A DNA stretch of 64,000 nucleotides from Fonsecaea monophora (taxonomy: Eukaryota; Ascomycota; Eurotiomycetes; Chaetothyriales; Herpotrichiellaceae): contig NW_019173953.1 in the NCBI RefSeq assembly GCF_001642475.1, positions 297,566 to 361,565 on the forward strand, read 5' to 3'. Below the pieces are notes generated by a model that was not told the DNA's origin, did no database searches, and was given only the letters and a program-made list of their open reading frames with translations. Shown here in pieces: positions 23,386 to 34,666 of this stretch. Numbering within the stretch: the stretch's first letter is position 1; each line of letters starts with the position of its first letter. The position numbers were made by a program, and so were the translations under genes.

Positions 23386-23650
23386 AGTGGCATCACTGAA
23401 ACCATTTCCTGACTTCCTTCGAACCAGATTTGGTGCATTAGCCGATTCCGAACCTCTCAACTCCCGGACATGAAAACTCCCGATACGAGTAGGGTTTGGG
23501 TTCGAGAACAGTGCCTATTCCTACAAGACAATCTCGATGAACGTGGCTCCTCCCTCTTCCCTGTTTCATTTGGACAAGCCGGACAAGGTGTCGATAGCAG
23601 AGGACTCGGCCGTGGGCCCTTGTAGAAAGTATATCACCGTTGCTAGATCT

Positions 23651-24177
23651 TTACGAGCCGTAATCCTTTCGTGCTCGGAGAAATAGAGAACCCTGTGGCT
23701 TGGAGACGATGCCGGTATTCAACTTACTGTCTTCTCCCATGTCCTTGTCTGGGTTGACGAAGAACCCACTCAAATCGGCCAAGCAAGCGAGCTGACGGTG
23801 TCGCAAACTCTGCGCATCCGTACTCTTCGCCCGTGCAAAGTCGAGGGTCGACATCGAAAGGTGAGGAACGGTATTTTTGTATCCTCGCCTCGTGGATTGT
23901 GTGCAAGGAGATATAGTGCTCGAGTAACAGCCAAGGACGTTGTATCGTTTCCAGCCGCCAGGGTGTAGCAAACTGAGCCGTCACACCCCTGTTCGTAGAA
24001 GGATCTGAGCCATAAAAGGATCGAAGTAAGGACTGTCATCAAATTTTGCAGACCAGTGGCACACCTCTCCTGTACGGGAGTCGAGGTTCTCTCGCCTGGA
24101 AAAGGCTCCCCTCCTTGGTTTGATGTCACAACGGGTTGGATTCGCTCACCTGGATAGTGACAGGTAGAGTCACTCAC
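23651..24177 (-). pseudogene. Possible degraded cytochrome P450 fragment
   Basis: One minus-strand frame reads LAAGNDTTSLAVTRALYLLAHNP, close to a P450 I-helix (AGxxTT followed by the helix J start). An overlapping frame further along ends KLNTGIVSKPQGSLFLRARK, in the style of a fungal P450 C-terminus. The two pieces are in different frames, only about 300 bases apart, and no Cys heme-binding loop or ExxR helix lies between them. If this is a P450 relic it has lost its core. The match is by eye and may be chance. Confidence 0.25.
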
Positions 24178-24746
24178 CTAGGAATGAACCTAGGACAGTG
24201 ACACGTGTCTTGGCATGAGACGCACACTCACCCGGGTATAAGCGTTCTCTGCCTCCTTTAGTTAGTTCTTCGTGTTACTCTTTATACTGCCAGTTCCAGC
24301 TAACAGAGGGTCAAAGTCTTCTCAGAAATTTGCCACTTTTCTCGTTGTCGCCAAGGTTGTGGCCGATTTGACACATATACAATCGTCTTTGAGAATTTCT
24401 CACACCTTATTATCATTTCCATTAGCTGGGTGGCTGCTCGCCATTGTCAAAAGCAGCCATTGTAAGAAGACGGGCGGGCCCTAGGTGTGAAATGCGCCAA
24501 ATCCTCTCCTTAAACGCGATGGCACCTTCCATATCTATTGGTGCATGTGTTTCCACAATGACTGAGAGACCGCAGATTGCCGTCAAATGGATGGGAGGGT
24601 CATGGAACGTATCGGTGGCATCAGCGGAGTTGGCACCGTCGAGATCAGCGGTGGACATTGGAGCATAGCATGAAAGCCGAGACAACACCCGTGGCTGGGA
24701 TCCTGACAGTGCATTTCGCTATGAGACGGGGCGCAAGCCGTCAGAA
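24178..24746. other. Intergenic region without a supported gene
   Basis: An 88-codon frame on the minus strand (24422-24688) contains an ATG at 24658, but I recognise nothing in it. This stretch otherwise separates the possible P450 relic from the methyltransferase 3' end. Confidence 0.4.
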
Positions 24747-25391
24747 TTAAATCTTTTGGGCCAAAACCCATAAAAATGGAACCAGCCTGCCATCCTCGTC
24801 GTCATGTAGCACTTCACTCTGGGTGACAGTAAAGCCGGTGTCTTTCAGCATCTTCATGCCAGTCTCGACATCAAAGCTGCTCCAATACATTCGCGATCCT
24901 AACCAATCTGCTGTTGACCCAGGATTATCTGCAACTCCCAAGTTGCACAGCAGATAGCCTGCGGGGGACAGCCACTCCCAGATTTGTTGGATGAGGCTGC
25001 GTTGCTCTTCACGTGGAAGGTGAATGATGGAATAGAAGGCCACCACAGCCTGGATTGTTGAACGGTCAAACTCGAGATGTGTCATGTCTCCTTGGATAAA
25101 ATGCACGTTCTTCTCTGGCACATTCGCCTTGGCGAGGTGGATTTGCGCTTGGGAGATGTCGTTGGCAAAGACTCGACCGCATGACTGTGCCAACAATCGC
25201 GTACATGGAACTCCTGCGCCGCAGCCGAGCTCGAGGACATTTGCTTCAGTTGGACTTTGCAGTTGAGAGAGCAACTTCTCCACGTAGGTGACACGGGTGA
25301 CACGGGCTGCTGGTTTCCCATGACTCCAGTCGAGGTAGGTCTGGGCGATCTTGTCATAACCATCCTTCACCAGAAGCTTGTGATCTTCCAT
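24747..25391 (-). CDS. Class I SAM-dependent methyltransferase
   Basis: This single-exon gene encodes 214 residues starting at the ATG at 25391. It shows the Rossmann-like methyltransferase fold: motif I VLELGCGAG at residues 52-60 binds S-adenosylmethionine, an acidic residue follows in FANDIS, motif II-like FIQGDMTHLEF comes next, and a later strand reads PAGYLLCNLG. The N-terminal DGYDKIAQTYLDW is typical of small UbiE/type-11 fungal methyltransferases. The substrate cannot be inferred. The gene is divergent from the MFS transporter at 26303, across 911 bases that could coordinate both. Confidence 0.85.
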   Translation of the reverse strand: MEDHKLLVKDGYDKIAQTYLDWSHGKPAARVTRVTYVEKLLSQLQSPTEANVLELGCGAGVPCTRLLAQSCGRVFANDISQAQIHLAKANVPEKNVHFIQGDMTHLEFDRSTIQAVVAFYSIIHLPREEQRSLIQQIWEWLSPAGYLLCNLGVADNPGSTADWLGSRMYWSSFDVETGMKMLKDTGFTVTQSEVLHDDEDGRLVPFLWVLAQKI

Positions 25392-26302
25392 GGTTGATGT
25401 TTTCTGTGAGAAAGTTAGCTCTCTGCGGGATTGAATCCACTCATGAAGGGTTTGTTTATCGAGGTTGCCCGCTATTTAAAACATTGAATGAGTCACAGTG
25501 CGCTCCATGCTGCAATGCATCTGAGCCAAGTCGGACGATGCTTGAAAGGTGCCTTGATGGATGACTGGCACATGGTTGATGGATGCTGATCGATTGTTGA
25601 GCTGCGGAGTCACAATTGGCACAGTTGGCGCAATCATGGGGCCGAAGGGGGAGTCACGTGTCACACCCGAGTCGAACGTCATCTTCGACCTTGTTGTTCC
25701 ATCTTGTCTCCTTTTCATATATCGCTTGTTGCACCTTTTCTTTCCCTCGAGAAAGCTCTCATTCCTCCATGAGTTTATAACCATCCCTCTCTTGAACGGG
25801 AAAGACATGCTGTCAGCAATCTTGCCTCGGCGAAGGCGTCTCCTTCGGGCTGCGGATCTCCCATATCTCCATTCCCGTTATCGGCAAACACGGCATGCCG
25901 CCCGCAGTTCATCTCACACATTGTGGGACCGTCCCCCCTCTATCCCGTTGGAAAGCACAATTAAATAAGAAAAACGTGCGTTGGTGTGCCCACAAGAATC
26001 CGCACGGTGTACGGCAATAAGGGGAGCCCACGGTTGATGTGTTTGTTCCATTCGAATCTGAACTTTCCCACACATATCGACAATCTTCAGGATGTTGGGG
26101 AAATCTTGTCTGGAGTTAATGGCATGGAACCGACGATCTCCGAAAATTAGCACGCGAACGCACTTCGTTTCCCGTGCCCCAGGCCGGGCCGAGAATAGTT
26201 CCTGACCGTCCACCGTATTTTTATAACTGTTCTCGATCCCCGAATTTGGATTTTCTCTGGTCGTCCCTACAGTTTCCCCGAGAAAATTGTTGTTGGTCGG
26301 GC
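25392..26302. promoter_or_regulatory. Divergent promoter between methyltransferase and MFS transporter
   Basis: This 911-base region lies between two outward-facing start codons. It contains a CACGTG core at about 25656 within GTCACGTGTCAC. I see no gene here. Confidence 0.45.
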
Positions 26303-27878
26303 ATGGTGGAAAGAGACTCAACCGACGAACCACAGGCATGGCCAAATGCCCCTGGTGAGAAAAGCGTTGAAACTGTTGAGGCGACATATGAAGACCCCAA
26401 ACCCGAGGTCGCAAACCCGAGATCGAAACGGCAGAGTTTAATCGATGTCCTGACATGGACACCGCCGTGGTGTCGATGGAATCCAGAGAAGCCGCCCACA
26501 TTCTCAATCTGGCATAATGTTCTGTTCGCGTTTGCGGGTGCCTTCACTGTGGGCAATTTATACTACAACCACCCAATCCTGAACATCCTGGCTGAAGACT
26601 TCAACGTGCCCTATGTCAAGGTATCACGCATCCCAACTCTGATGCAGGCTGGCTATGCCACTGGACTGCTCTTCGTATGTCCGTTGGGCGATTTGCTAAA
26701 GAGAAGACCGTTGACCTTGGGACTCATTGCATTCACAGCCACCCTGTGGTAAGTCGCGCTTGTTCTAGAGACTGGACACCATGCGGCCTAACGCGAAAGA
26801 AGGATCCACAATGCTAACGTTCTGCTATAGGATCGGACTGTGCGTCACTCACTCATTCACAGCCTTCTGTGCGATCTCCTACCTGTGTGCCGTTACCACG
26901 GTCATTCCTCAAGTTATGCTTCCGCTGGTCTCGGAGTTGGCACCCCCTCATCAACGCGCTTTAGCCTTGAGTATCACCACTTCTGGTAATCTCCTTGGCA
27001 TCGTGATTGCCCGCATTCTCTCGGGTGTCGTCACACAATTCACGTCGTGGCGAAACATCTACTGGATCGCGCTTGCGCTGCAATACCTCATCCTTGTTAC
27101 GCTTTGGTTCTTTATGCCCGATTATCCTTCTTCCAACCCTCAGGGACTGAACTACTTCAAAATGATCGGCGGAATCATTTTTCTGTACAAGAAGTACGCC
27201 GTCCTCGTCCAAGCTGGATTGATCAGCTTCTGTATCTCGGCCGCCTTCACAAACTACTGGACTACACTCACGTTTCTCCTAGCCGATTCCCCGTACAATT
27301 ACTCGCCAGTTGTCATTGGGTTGTTCGCACTGATCGGTGTGGCTGGTATTGTCATGGGCCCGCTATACGCCAAATACCTCATTCAGCCCTTCGCCCCCCT
27401 CTTCTCTTGCATGATGGGCTGTGCCGCCAATCTGATTGGGGTGGCCGTTGGCACTTATACGGGCAAACTCGCGGTGGCAGGACCAATAATTGAGGCCTTC
27501 ACGCTTGACATGGGCCTCCAAATCACTCAGGTAGCAAACCGCGCTGCGATCCATGCCATTGAGCCAACCGGGCGGAATCGAGTGAACACAGCCTACATGT
27601 TGTGTACATTCACGGGTCAATTAACAGGGACCTCGGCAGGTGCAAAATTATACGAGCGTGGCGGGTGGATTGCGAGTGGGAGTCTTAGTGTGGCTCTGGT
27701 GGGACTGACGTTTGTGATCGCTGCTTTGAGAGGACCGTACGAGCAGGGTTGGATAGGCTGGCATGGAGGGTGGGATGTGAGAAAGCAGAACTTGGCCGAA
27801 GCGACGAGCGGGCCTTTGCCTATTGCGGTCCATGAGTCAAGCAGCTCGACTGATGAGGAGAAAGGACCACGGTCATGA
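26303..27878 (+). CDS. Major facilitator superfamily transporter
   Basis: The exons are 26303-26748 and 26831-27878, giving 497 residues. A hydrophilic N-terminus of about 75 residues is followed by about 12 hydrophobic spans. The first span region reads LFAFAGAFTVGNLYYNHPIL. The loop GDLLKRRPLTL after span 2 is the MFS signature. The junction makes the codon for Trp before IGLCVTHSF. The pattern NLYYNHPIL and PLVSELAPPHQRALALSITTSG resembles the bacterial/fungal YnfM-like drug:proton antiporter branch rather than sugar carriers. The start at 26303 is the first ATG in the frame after a GC-mixed leader. The position next to the methyltransferase and the oxygenase suggests import or export of a metabolite handled locally, but this is inference. 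Confidence 0.87.
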
Positions 27879-28288
27879 AATATCCTGGTGGTGCCAGCAT
27901 CTACTGTGTCACAAAACATCGGCTTGCGGCCCCCAGTGCTCGCTATCATTTCCAGACCCTTCCAAATCTGATGCTTTACTCAAGGCTCCGGCAGCAAGAT
28001 GTGGGAGGAGTCCGATGAATGCCGTTCCTCCTGGTCCAATCAGGACTGAAACTTCCGGTTACATGCATGTGCTGCCTGACGCTGCCTTCACCACACTCAA
28101 CCGCACACATGTTAACGGTAGTCGTGTCTGCACAACTGCCTAGTGATGCCTGAGAGAAAGGTGCAGCCCAAGTGTCGGATTGTTCTTATATGCAAAAGCC
28201 ACTCACTCTCCTTGTGCATATATAGAGCCAACAGTGTGCCGTCGATAAACTCTCTCTCGAAGCATCCACCACAATATTCCTCATCATC
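27879..28288. promoter_or_regulatory. Intergenic region, promoter of the 2OG oxygenase gene
   Basis: A TATA-like element (GTGCATATATAGAGCC, near 28215-28230) lies about 60 bases upstream of the ATG at 28289. I see no gene here. Confidence 0.45.
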
Positions 28289-30199
28289 ATGGCAACTCCA
28301 ACTGCAGCAGCAGCTCAGAGCTCCAAAGTGCCTTCCCTAGCTGAGCAGGCGGAACAAAAGGTCTTTGAAGAACTCGCCCAGCAAGTCCAGTATGAGGGCG
28401 AGAATTCTGTCTTCGCGGTTGGCGGCTCAATCCCACTCACCTCATTTGATAAACACCTTATCTGCGAGTCTGACGATACCGAATCGGATGAGGACAACGA
28501 GCCTAGCGACCAACCTTCGAGCGAACCCAGCTTGGGGAGCCCCCCCTCTCGTGATGGCCTCGTCGGCTACGACAACTCCAGCGAGAGTGATCTAGAGCAC
28601 CTAGCACCGCCAGCGCCAGGGGGAAGTGTTGAAGAGCACAAAATGCGTTGCGACCCGATCACCATCAGATGGGACTCCACTGGGGCTGTTGGTGGCTCAC
28701 ATAAAGTGACCTTGCCATGTACCGATAGCCAGAGACCCTCCTTCGAGCAGCTGCTCAAGGACTGCCAGCCAGCGAGCTTTGGGCGCGCAGGGAAGGATGT
28801 CATGGACGAGACATATCGCAAAGCTGGGAAGCTGGACGAATCTGACTTTTGCACAAACTTCAACCCCTACTCCCTGGGCATTATTGCCACAGCCGCGCAG
28901 GCTCTTGCTCCAAATAACTGGAGACAAACCAATGAGAATCATGGTGTCAGGGCGGAGCTATACAAGCTGAATGTAAAAGCGGCTCGTCCTTGTGGCACAC
29001 CTGCATTTCACTAACTTTGGGAACTTAGGTGTATGCCGCGCCGTCGGGCAAGTTCAAAGCGCACGTCGACACCCCACGCTCGAAGCACCAGATCGGGTCG
29101 CTAGTTGTCTGTCTTCCGAGCGTCCACGAAGGCGGGCAGCTGGTGCTCCGCCACCAGGGTCGGGAGGAGGTCTTCGACTGGTCTGGCGGAAAAGGCAGCA
29201 ATTCCATTCAATGGGCAGCCTTCTATAGCGACTGCGAGCACGAAGTTCTCGAGGTCACCGCAGGTGAACGTGTGACGCTGACATACAATCTGTATGTCAC
29301 CTGCTCGGCGAACACGGCTTTGATCGATCCTGAACAGGTCGGGCTATACCACACTTTGAAGACGCTACTCGAGCAGCCAAGCTTCTGCAAGAACGGTAAG
29401 TAAGAAACCTTGCAGCTTACAAGGCATGGAAGATGAACCTGGGCTGAATCGCTGTTTCTTTCTCTGTCGTTTCTCTTTTCATTAGGTCTCTTACTCGGTT
29501 ACCATTGTGCACACGCCTACGCACATACATCAGGAGACACGATCGCCGCCCTACCCGCAACTCTCAAGGGAGTCGACAAAATCGTCTACACATGCCTCGC
29601 AGCGACCAAACTCCCCATCCGTCTCCGCCACTCGCTCGCAATCTACAAGAGCGAGCGCCCTTGGTACTACATGAACCTCCTAGACGTGTACGGGAAAAAG
29701 GACACGGACAGATTCGACGACCTGAAGCGGTTTTACCGGCGCGAAGACACAGAAGGGGGCCATGGACGGGTGTTCACCAATTGGCAGCCGCTCCACAAGA
29801 ATCAGAATGTCGCCCTCGACGTTCTATCCGAAGGGCTTGAGCCATGGAAGGCGACTGACTCCGGCATGTCCGAAGGGCTCGAGTCCACGTACATCCTCAG
29901 CGATTGGGCCCGCGACTTTAGTGTCAGGCAGGTCAAGTGGTTGAACAAGCCGGGCCATCGGGAGATGGCGTTGGTTCACGGTGCGGTAAGTCTGCTGGTG
30001 TTCTTCTATTTGCTTCTGCCGTCCCCCTCACCACCTGTTTCTCCATTCTGGAGATGTCGCTTTGGGATCTCGAGCCATTCAGTCCTTTTCTTCTTCTAAC
30101 CTTCTCTCTTGCTTCCAGTACGGCAACGAACCTACCATTGGAACCAAGTACGCCAGGATGGTCATCACAATGGACATCCCGCCATTCCAAGATCGCTAG
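28289..30199 (+). CDS. 2-oxoglutarate/Fe(II)-dependent oxygenase (prolyl-4-hydroxylase-like fold)
   Basis: The exons are 28289-28972, 29029-29395, 29486-29985 and 30119-30199, giving 543 residues. The first 110 residues are acidic and disordered. The oxygenase core contains the iron-binding His240-x-Asp242 (KAHVDT), the distal His299 (DCEHEV) and the 2-oxoglutarate-binding Arg309 (GERVTLTYN). Between them SLVVCLPSVHEGGQLVLRHQG is the conserved double-stranded beta-helix strand pair. The region after residue 350 continues as a fungal-specific extension with GYHCAHAYAH and the final NEPTIGTKYARMVI. This belongs to a large fungal family whose substrates are mostly unknown. It lies between an MFS transporter and two dehydrogenases. 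It has no signal peptide, so it is probably intracellular. Confidence 0.85.
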
Positions 30200-30742
30200 G
30201 CCGCCGACAGTAAGACTACGCAAAAATTCCCTATCTGGATGGAATTTGTCGAGCGAGCAAGCTCGCTTGCTCGGCTTTGCTGAGTGACTGGCTGGCTGGC
30301 TGGCTTGGCTCACTGGGAAGAGATGAGAAGAGAAGGATATGTGGGACGACCTTTTTGCCTCTCTCTTTTTTTCTTTTTATTCTCAACACGAATTCTTCGC
30401 TCGCTCACTCGCCTGACCGGTCAAGCAGGACCTTCACTTTTAAATTCTTCCAGCTTGAACTACTGTAGCTCTAGCTGAGAGCGCTAGCTGGTGGCACGGC
30501 CTGGGGGAACAAGTAGTATTCACTTTACATTCGCTTGAGAGGAGGGAGATTGGTCAAGTCGAGAGAATACAATCAGGGGAATGATTCCGGATCCATTAAT
30601 GCCATCACTGGATGACTTGAACCACTGTGCTTCCCTTCTGTGGCTTGGCTCAATTCCAACTTCTAACTTTCTAACTTGACCTTACCGCAAAGCAACGCAG
30701 CGCGTGTTCTTATTGCTCCACTGCAAAAGGAGATAAAACAAC
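30200..30742. other. Convergent intergenic region
   Basis: This lies between the 3' ends of the oxygenase and the minus-strand dehydrogenase. It contains a strong hairpin at 30254-30273 and a GGCT run after it; otherwise I see no gene. Confidence 0.55.
30254..30273 (+). terminator. Hairpin 3' of the oxygenase gene
   Basis: CGAGCAAGC at 30254-30262 is the exact reverse complement of GCTTGCTCG at 30265-30273, with two bases between, and it is followed by (GGCT)n. It sits 55 bases after the oxygenase stop and may lie in its 3' UTR. A role in termination or RNA stability is speculation. Confidence 0.35.
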
Positions 30743-32195
30743 TCATGTCGAAGTCCCGTTCATGCCCTCGTGGACTTTTGGCTTGTTGTGGCCCCAGTCC
30801 ATGCCCTGTACGTGAGGCAGTCAGTCAGTCGATGTCAGTTCCTTTTTCGTTCGTGAACTGTACTACCAACGAATGAATGCAGAGTGCCCGGGCTGGGGTT
30901 GCGAATCGCTCGCACCGAGGATAACCTCCACATATATCCACATCTCAAAAGAGGTATTTGGGACGAGGGGACACTGTGCTGAGCGGATATAAAGGGTATA
31001 AATGGACCGAGAAGTAAGAGGGTCGGGTAGGGAAACAAGGAAGAAAAGACGAGAGACGAGGGAATGGAAAAAAAAAAACGTACCAAGCCCAGAATGACCT
31101 GCCCCTGAGCCAACTCGCGCGAGTTCTTCTCCCCCAACCACACGGGCTCGGTCTTTTTGATGCCTTCCTCGATGTCGACGGCCTTGCCGCCCGTCACGAA
31201 CAGGGCTTTGCCGTGCGTGCTGGGTTCCGCGCTGACCTGGATGATGTACTTTGCCACGTCGACGGGCTGGTTCATCGGCATCGAGTTCTTGACCCATTCG
31301 GCGCGCACGCCGGCTAGGAGTTGGGTGTCGGTTGCCCATGGGCCTGGAGGTTATTGAGAGGATTAGAGAGGGGAGGGAGGACGGGGAATGAGACAGATTG
31401 GACATACAGATAGCGTTGATCCTCAATCCATACAACGGCGCCGTGAACGGCCGCAGAGCTCTCATAAGACCCAGCACGCCGTGTTTCGCGGCCGAATATG
31501 CGAATAGACCGGGCGACTCTTTGAATCCTGCCACCGACGAGACGAGCGTGATGCATTTCGACGACGTGATGGACTTGGCTGTTGTTGACTCTTTGTCAAA
31601 GGTATGTTTTTCCTTGAGGTACGCCACGGCGAGGCGGGCAAAATATAACGTGCCGTTGAGGTTGATGTCGACCACCTCGGCGATGCCCGTAGGTGTCTGT
31701 ACCTCATTGTGAGCGAATGTGAGAGAAGCCGCTGGGCAGCCACCAATGATTAGACGTACCTCCCTCACGCTCTGGAGGTCCAGCTTCTCTGGTTCCCAAT
31801 ATCCCGGTCGCTCTGTCACCGCTGCGCAGCATATCGCGATATCAATCTGTCCGTGCTTGTTGTAGGCGGCGTCGAACAGGGAGAGAAGAGACTGATAATC
31901 CCGCACGTTGACCTTGAGGTACGTCACGCTTCCTTCCGAAGGCGAGGCCCGAAGTTCATCTGCTACTCTCGAACCCTTGGTATCGTCCCAATCGCCAAAG
32001 AACACATGAGCGCCCGCTTGGTATAGTTGTGTCACCGTTGCCGCGCCAATCCCTTGGGCACCACCTAGAAGACGAAAGTATGGCGGTGAGTTATAGAGAC
32101 CGACAGTACGACGACCATGCTCACCGACCTGCAAGGACCACCACTTTGCCATTCACAGAGTTCAGAGTCGATTGCTCGATGTTCACTTCTGCCAT
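30743..32195 (-). CDS. Short-chain dehydrogenase/reductase (SDR), 15-hydroxyprostaglandin-dehydrogenase-like
   Basis: This NAD(P)-dependent oxidoreductase acts on an unknown alcohol or ketone. The exons are 32195-32129, 32064-31760, 31696-31408, 31343-31084 and 30805-30743, giving 327 residues. The dinucleotide-binding GGxxGIG (GGAQGIG, residues 23-29) is formed across the first junction. The catalytic residues are Ser177/Ser178 in LVSSVAGF, Tyr191 and Lys195 (YSAAK). The usual NNAG motif is replaced by CCAA (residues 101-104). The last intron is 278 nt, far longer than the others. The last exon adds GMDWGHNKPK and a short tail, fitting the usual end of this subgroup, but is less certain. The gene is head to head with a second SDR at 32730. 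The third exon joins to CPWATDTQ. Confidence 0.82.
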
Positions 32196-32729
32196 AGTGG
32201 TCCAATGGAGCAGACAATCCGATGAACTTTTCGTGCCTAGCAGAGTGATCGACCGTCTGTCTGCTTTGAATCAGAGATTAAGCACGGGAGTCGAGGGCGG
32301 ATATCAGACTCTTTGGACATGAGACGACTACCTGACCTGCCGGGACATATCATAAATCTGATCCTTTTCTGCGTCAACTGCCTTCGACACACATTAGGTC
32401 CATATCCGATGAGGGGATCCCCCGGTCAGACTGGTCTAGCTCTCGGCAATTGGATCGACTTCCTCTGTGATTGGGAGGGTCAGTCAAAATCGGGGTAAAG
32501 GGGCGTCGAGGCTGAAGGGCCCCACATGGGAGAATCGCTGACATTTCGTGGGGCAATTCCGTGGATGGTGTAGAACTGGAGAGGGATGATGGTCCTCCAG
32601 TGTGTTGACCTGTGTCTGGACAGAAAGTATGTTTCGAAATTCGAATGGGTCTGTTATATATCACGGCGATACCACCCTGACGCCGCATTTCCACCGCAAA
32701 AAGTGCTCGGACAGGTTCTAATCTTCAGG
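32196..32729. promoter_or_regulatory. Divergent promoter between the two SDR genes
   Basis: This 534-base region lies between two outward-facing start codons of related enzymes, so shared control is plausible. I see no gene here. Confidence 0.5.
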
Positions 32730-33725
32730 ATGACTGCAGCAAGGAAGAGCGTTGTGGTGACAGGTTAGTCGATCTGCAACCTGACACCTCCATTCCATGG
32801 AACACACATTCCCTGACGTCCACTCAACCATATAGGAGGGGCTTCGGGGATAGGTTTGGGTATCACCCGATCATTCGCAGAACAAGGTGCCCATGTTTCT
32901 GTCCTTGATGTGAACCCAGAGGGCGAGCAGATTGTCAAGGGATTATCATCAGAGTATCCAGATGCTAGTTTGTCGTTCATGAAAGCCGACATCTCGAAGT
33001 GGGATGAGCTAGCAGCAGTGTTTGAGCAGATCTATCGAGAACAAGGACGGATCGATGTCGTCATGGCCAATGCTGGGATATCGAGAGAACCAAAATTGAT
33101 CGTCGACGAGGAAACGCCTTCAAAGCCCGCGTTGCACACTGTGGAAGTCAATTTGATTGGAACAATATATAGTGAGTTCAAAATCGCCCCCGACAAACGG
33201 TGCGGCTGCTGACCCTCGTACAGCTGTCAAACTGGCCATTCACTACATCCGGAGGAATGCGGTGGTGAATGGCGCCACGGTCCCTTCCAAAGGCTCCATT
33301 ATTTGCACGGCGTCGAACGCTGGGTTATATGCGTTTGGTGTAGCTCCCATCTATGCAGCCTCGAAATTCGGCGTCGTGGGGTTGGTAAGGTCACTTGCAC
33401 GTCAACTCGAGAGGGAGGACATCCAGATCAATGCTTTGGCACCAGCTGTTCTTGGTAGGTTATTTAGGGGGGTGTTGTGAAGTCGAAACTGACCTGTCGT
33501 TCAGAAACAAACATTGCGCCGGACAAAGCATTATTCAAGAAGATGATCATCACACCCATGTCCACCCTAACCCGAGGTGTTCAACAGCTCGTGTCGAATC
33601 CATCCTTGACAGGCCAAATTGCCGAGATCCACGGGGAAAACGTGTCGCTTAGGGACCCGACCCCGTACATTGATGAGGATACCGGTACGAATATTGAGAC
33701 GTTCTGGAGCCTGGGATATGCTTGA
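32730..33725 (+). CDS. Short-chain dehydrogenase/reductase (SDR)
   Basis: The exons are 32730-32763, 32836-33171, 33224-33454 and 33505-33725, giving 273 residues, a typical classical SDR length. The cofactor motif TGGASGIG (residues 11-18) spans the first intron. Asp36 in SVLDVN, at the end of the second strand, suggests NAD preference. NAG follows at 90-92, Ser154 in CTASNAG, and Tyr167/Lys171 in YAASK. The C-terminus PTPYIDEDTGTNIETFWSLG looks complete. Start: this is the only ATG that gives a normal beta-1 strand (KSVVVTG). It is upstream of and co-directional with the adenylating enzyme at 34667. Confidence 0.88.
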
Positions 33726-34666
33726 TGACGCCGCCATTGAGACAAGGAGTGAAAGGGCCGTCTCGCGTGTCATGGAGAAGACGCGGTGTGCGCGCTTGAC
33801 AGTGGCAGATATGTACCGAGTAGATATCATCCGTACACCAACACGGCATAGCTCCGGAGTTACCAGTACCGGGTAAGCGAAGACCTGGTCATTGAGTTGT
33901 TGATTGTTCATACCTACAAATAGAAGATGTATATCGACTGGCATGGCAGACTGGGTGAACGAATGCTTTCTGCTTAGCACTGCCAAGCCCGCGTCCCAAT
34001 CGAGGAAAAGGCGGGAAGGCGGCAGATCTCACTTCCACTAAACCCTCGCCTATTATTTCCATATACTCGGTACAAGTTCGAGTGCATTTGACTGAGGTAT
34101 CCCTGCCCTCCTAATTCGGCATGTTATAATACCTAAAATCCACATCGACTACGAATGTGCCATACTACGGGTTTTATTCGGGCCCCAAGAAATTACCAAG
34201 AAAGGAGAATTTTCCGAGGCTCAACCGGGACAATTGATGATGAGTGCGGAAGGTTCTCCGTTGCCCCAGCCCCAAGGAACCAACCAGAGACTCAGGGGCA
34301 ATCGTGGTTCCGCCCGACCGACCTACAGAGCACAAGTATTAGGGGTCTTTCGGGGGCTCTAGGCACGGCCTTCACGGCCTTGGGGTACCCACACTCCCCC
34401 TTGGCTACCCCAGACTTACTAGTCTCAGCTATTTGAGTGCCTCGGACTTTCACCTCACATACTGCTCCATGTGGGTTGCATGAGCTCCAAAGTTTTGCGA
34501 GGCAAATACTGGGAACGAACTTTATAGATCGCCCTCCCGCCCGTTCGATTGCGTCAACTCCGCTGTATACACTCTGGTACGGTTGCTCATTCTCATAATG
34601 TCGTAGCTGGATACGTACTGTGCAGACAAAAGGAACGACTCTCCAGCATCCTCGAGAGTGCCCAAC
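33726..34666. promoter_or_regulatory. Intergenic region upstream of the adenylating enzyme
   Basis: I see no gene in these 941 bases; they should carry the promoter for the gene starting at 34667. Confidence 0.5.

Noticed and set aside
24422..24688. Small minus-strand frame with an ATG at 24658
   Set aside because: Too short and unrecognised to support a gene; noted only in the intergenic description.
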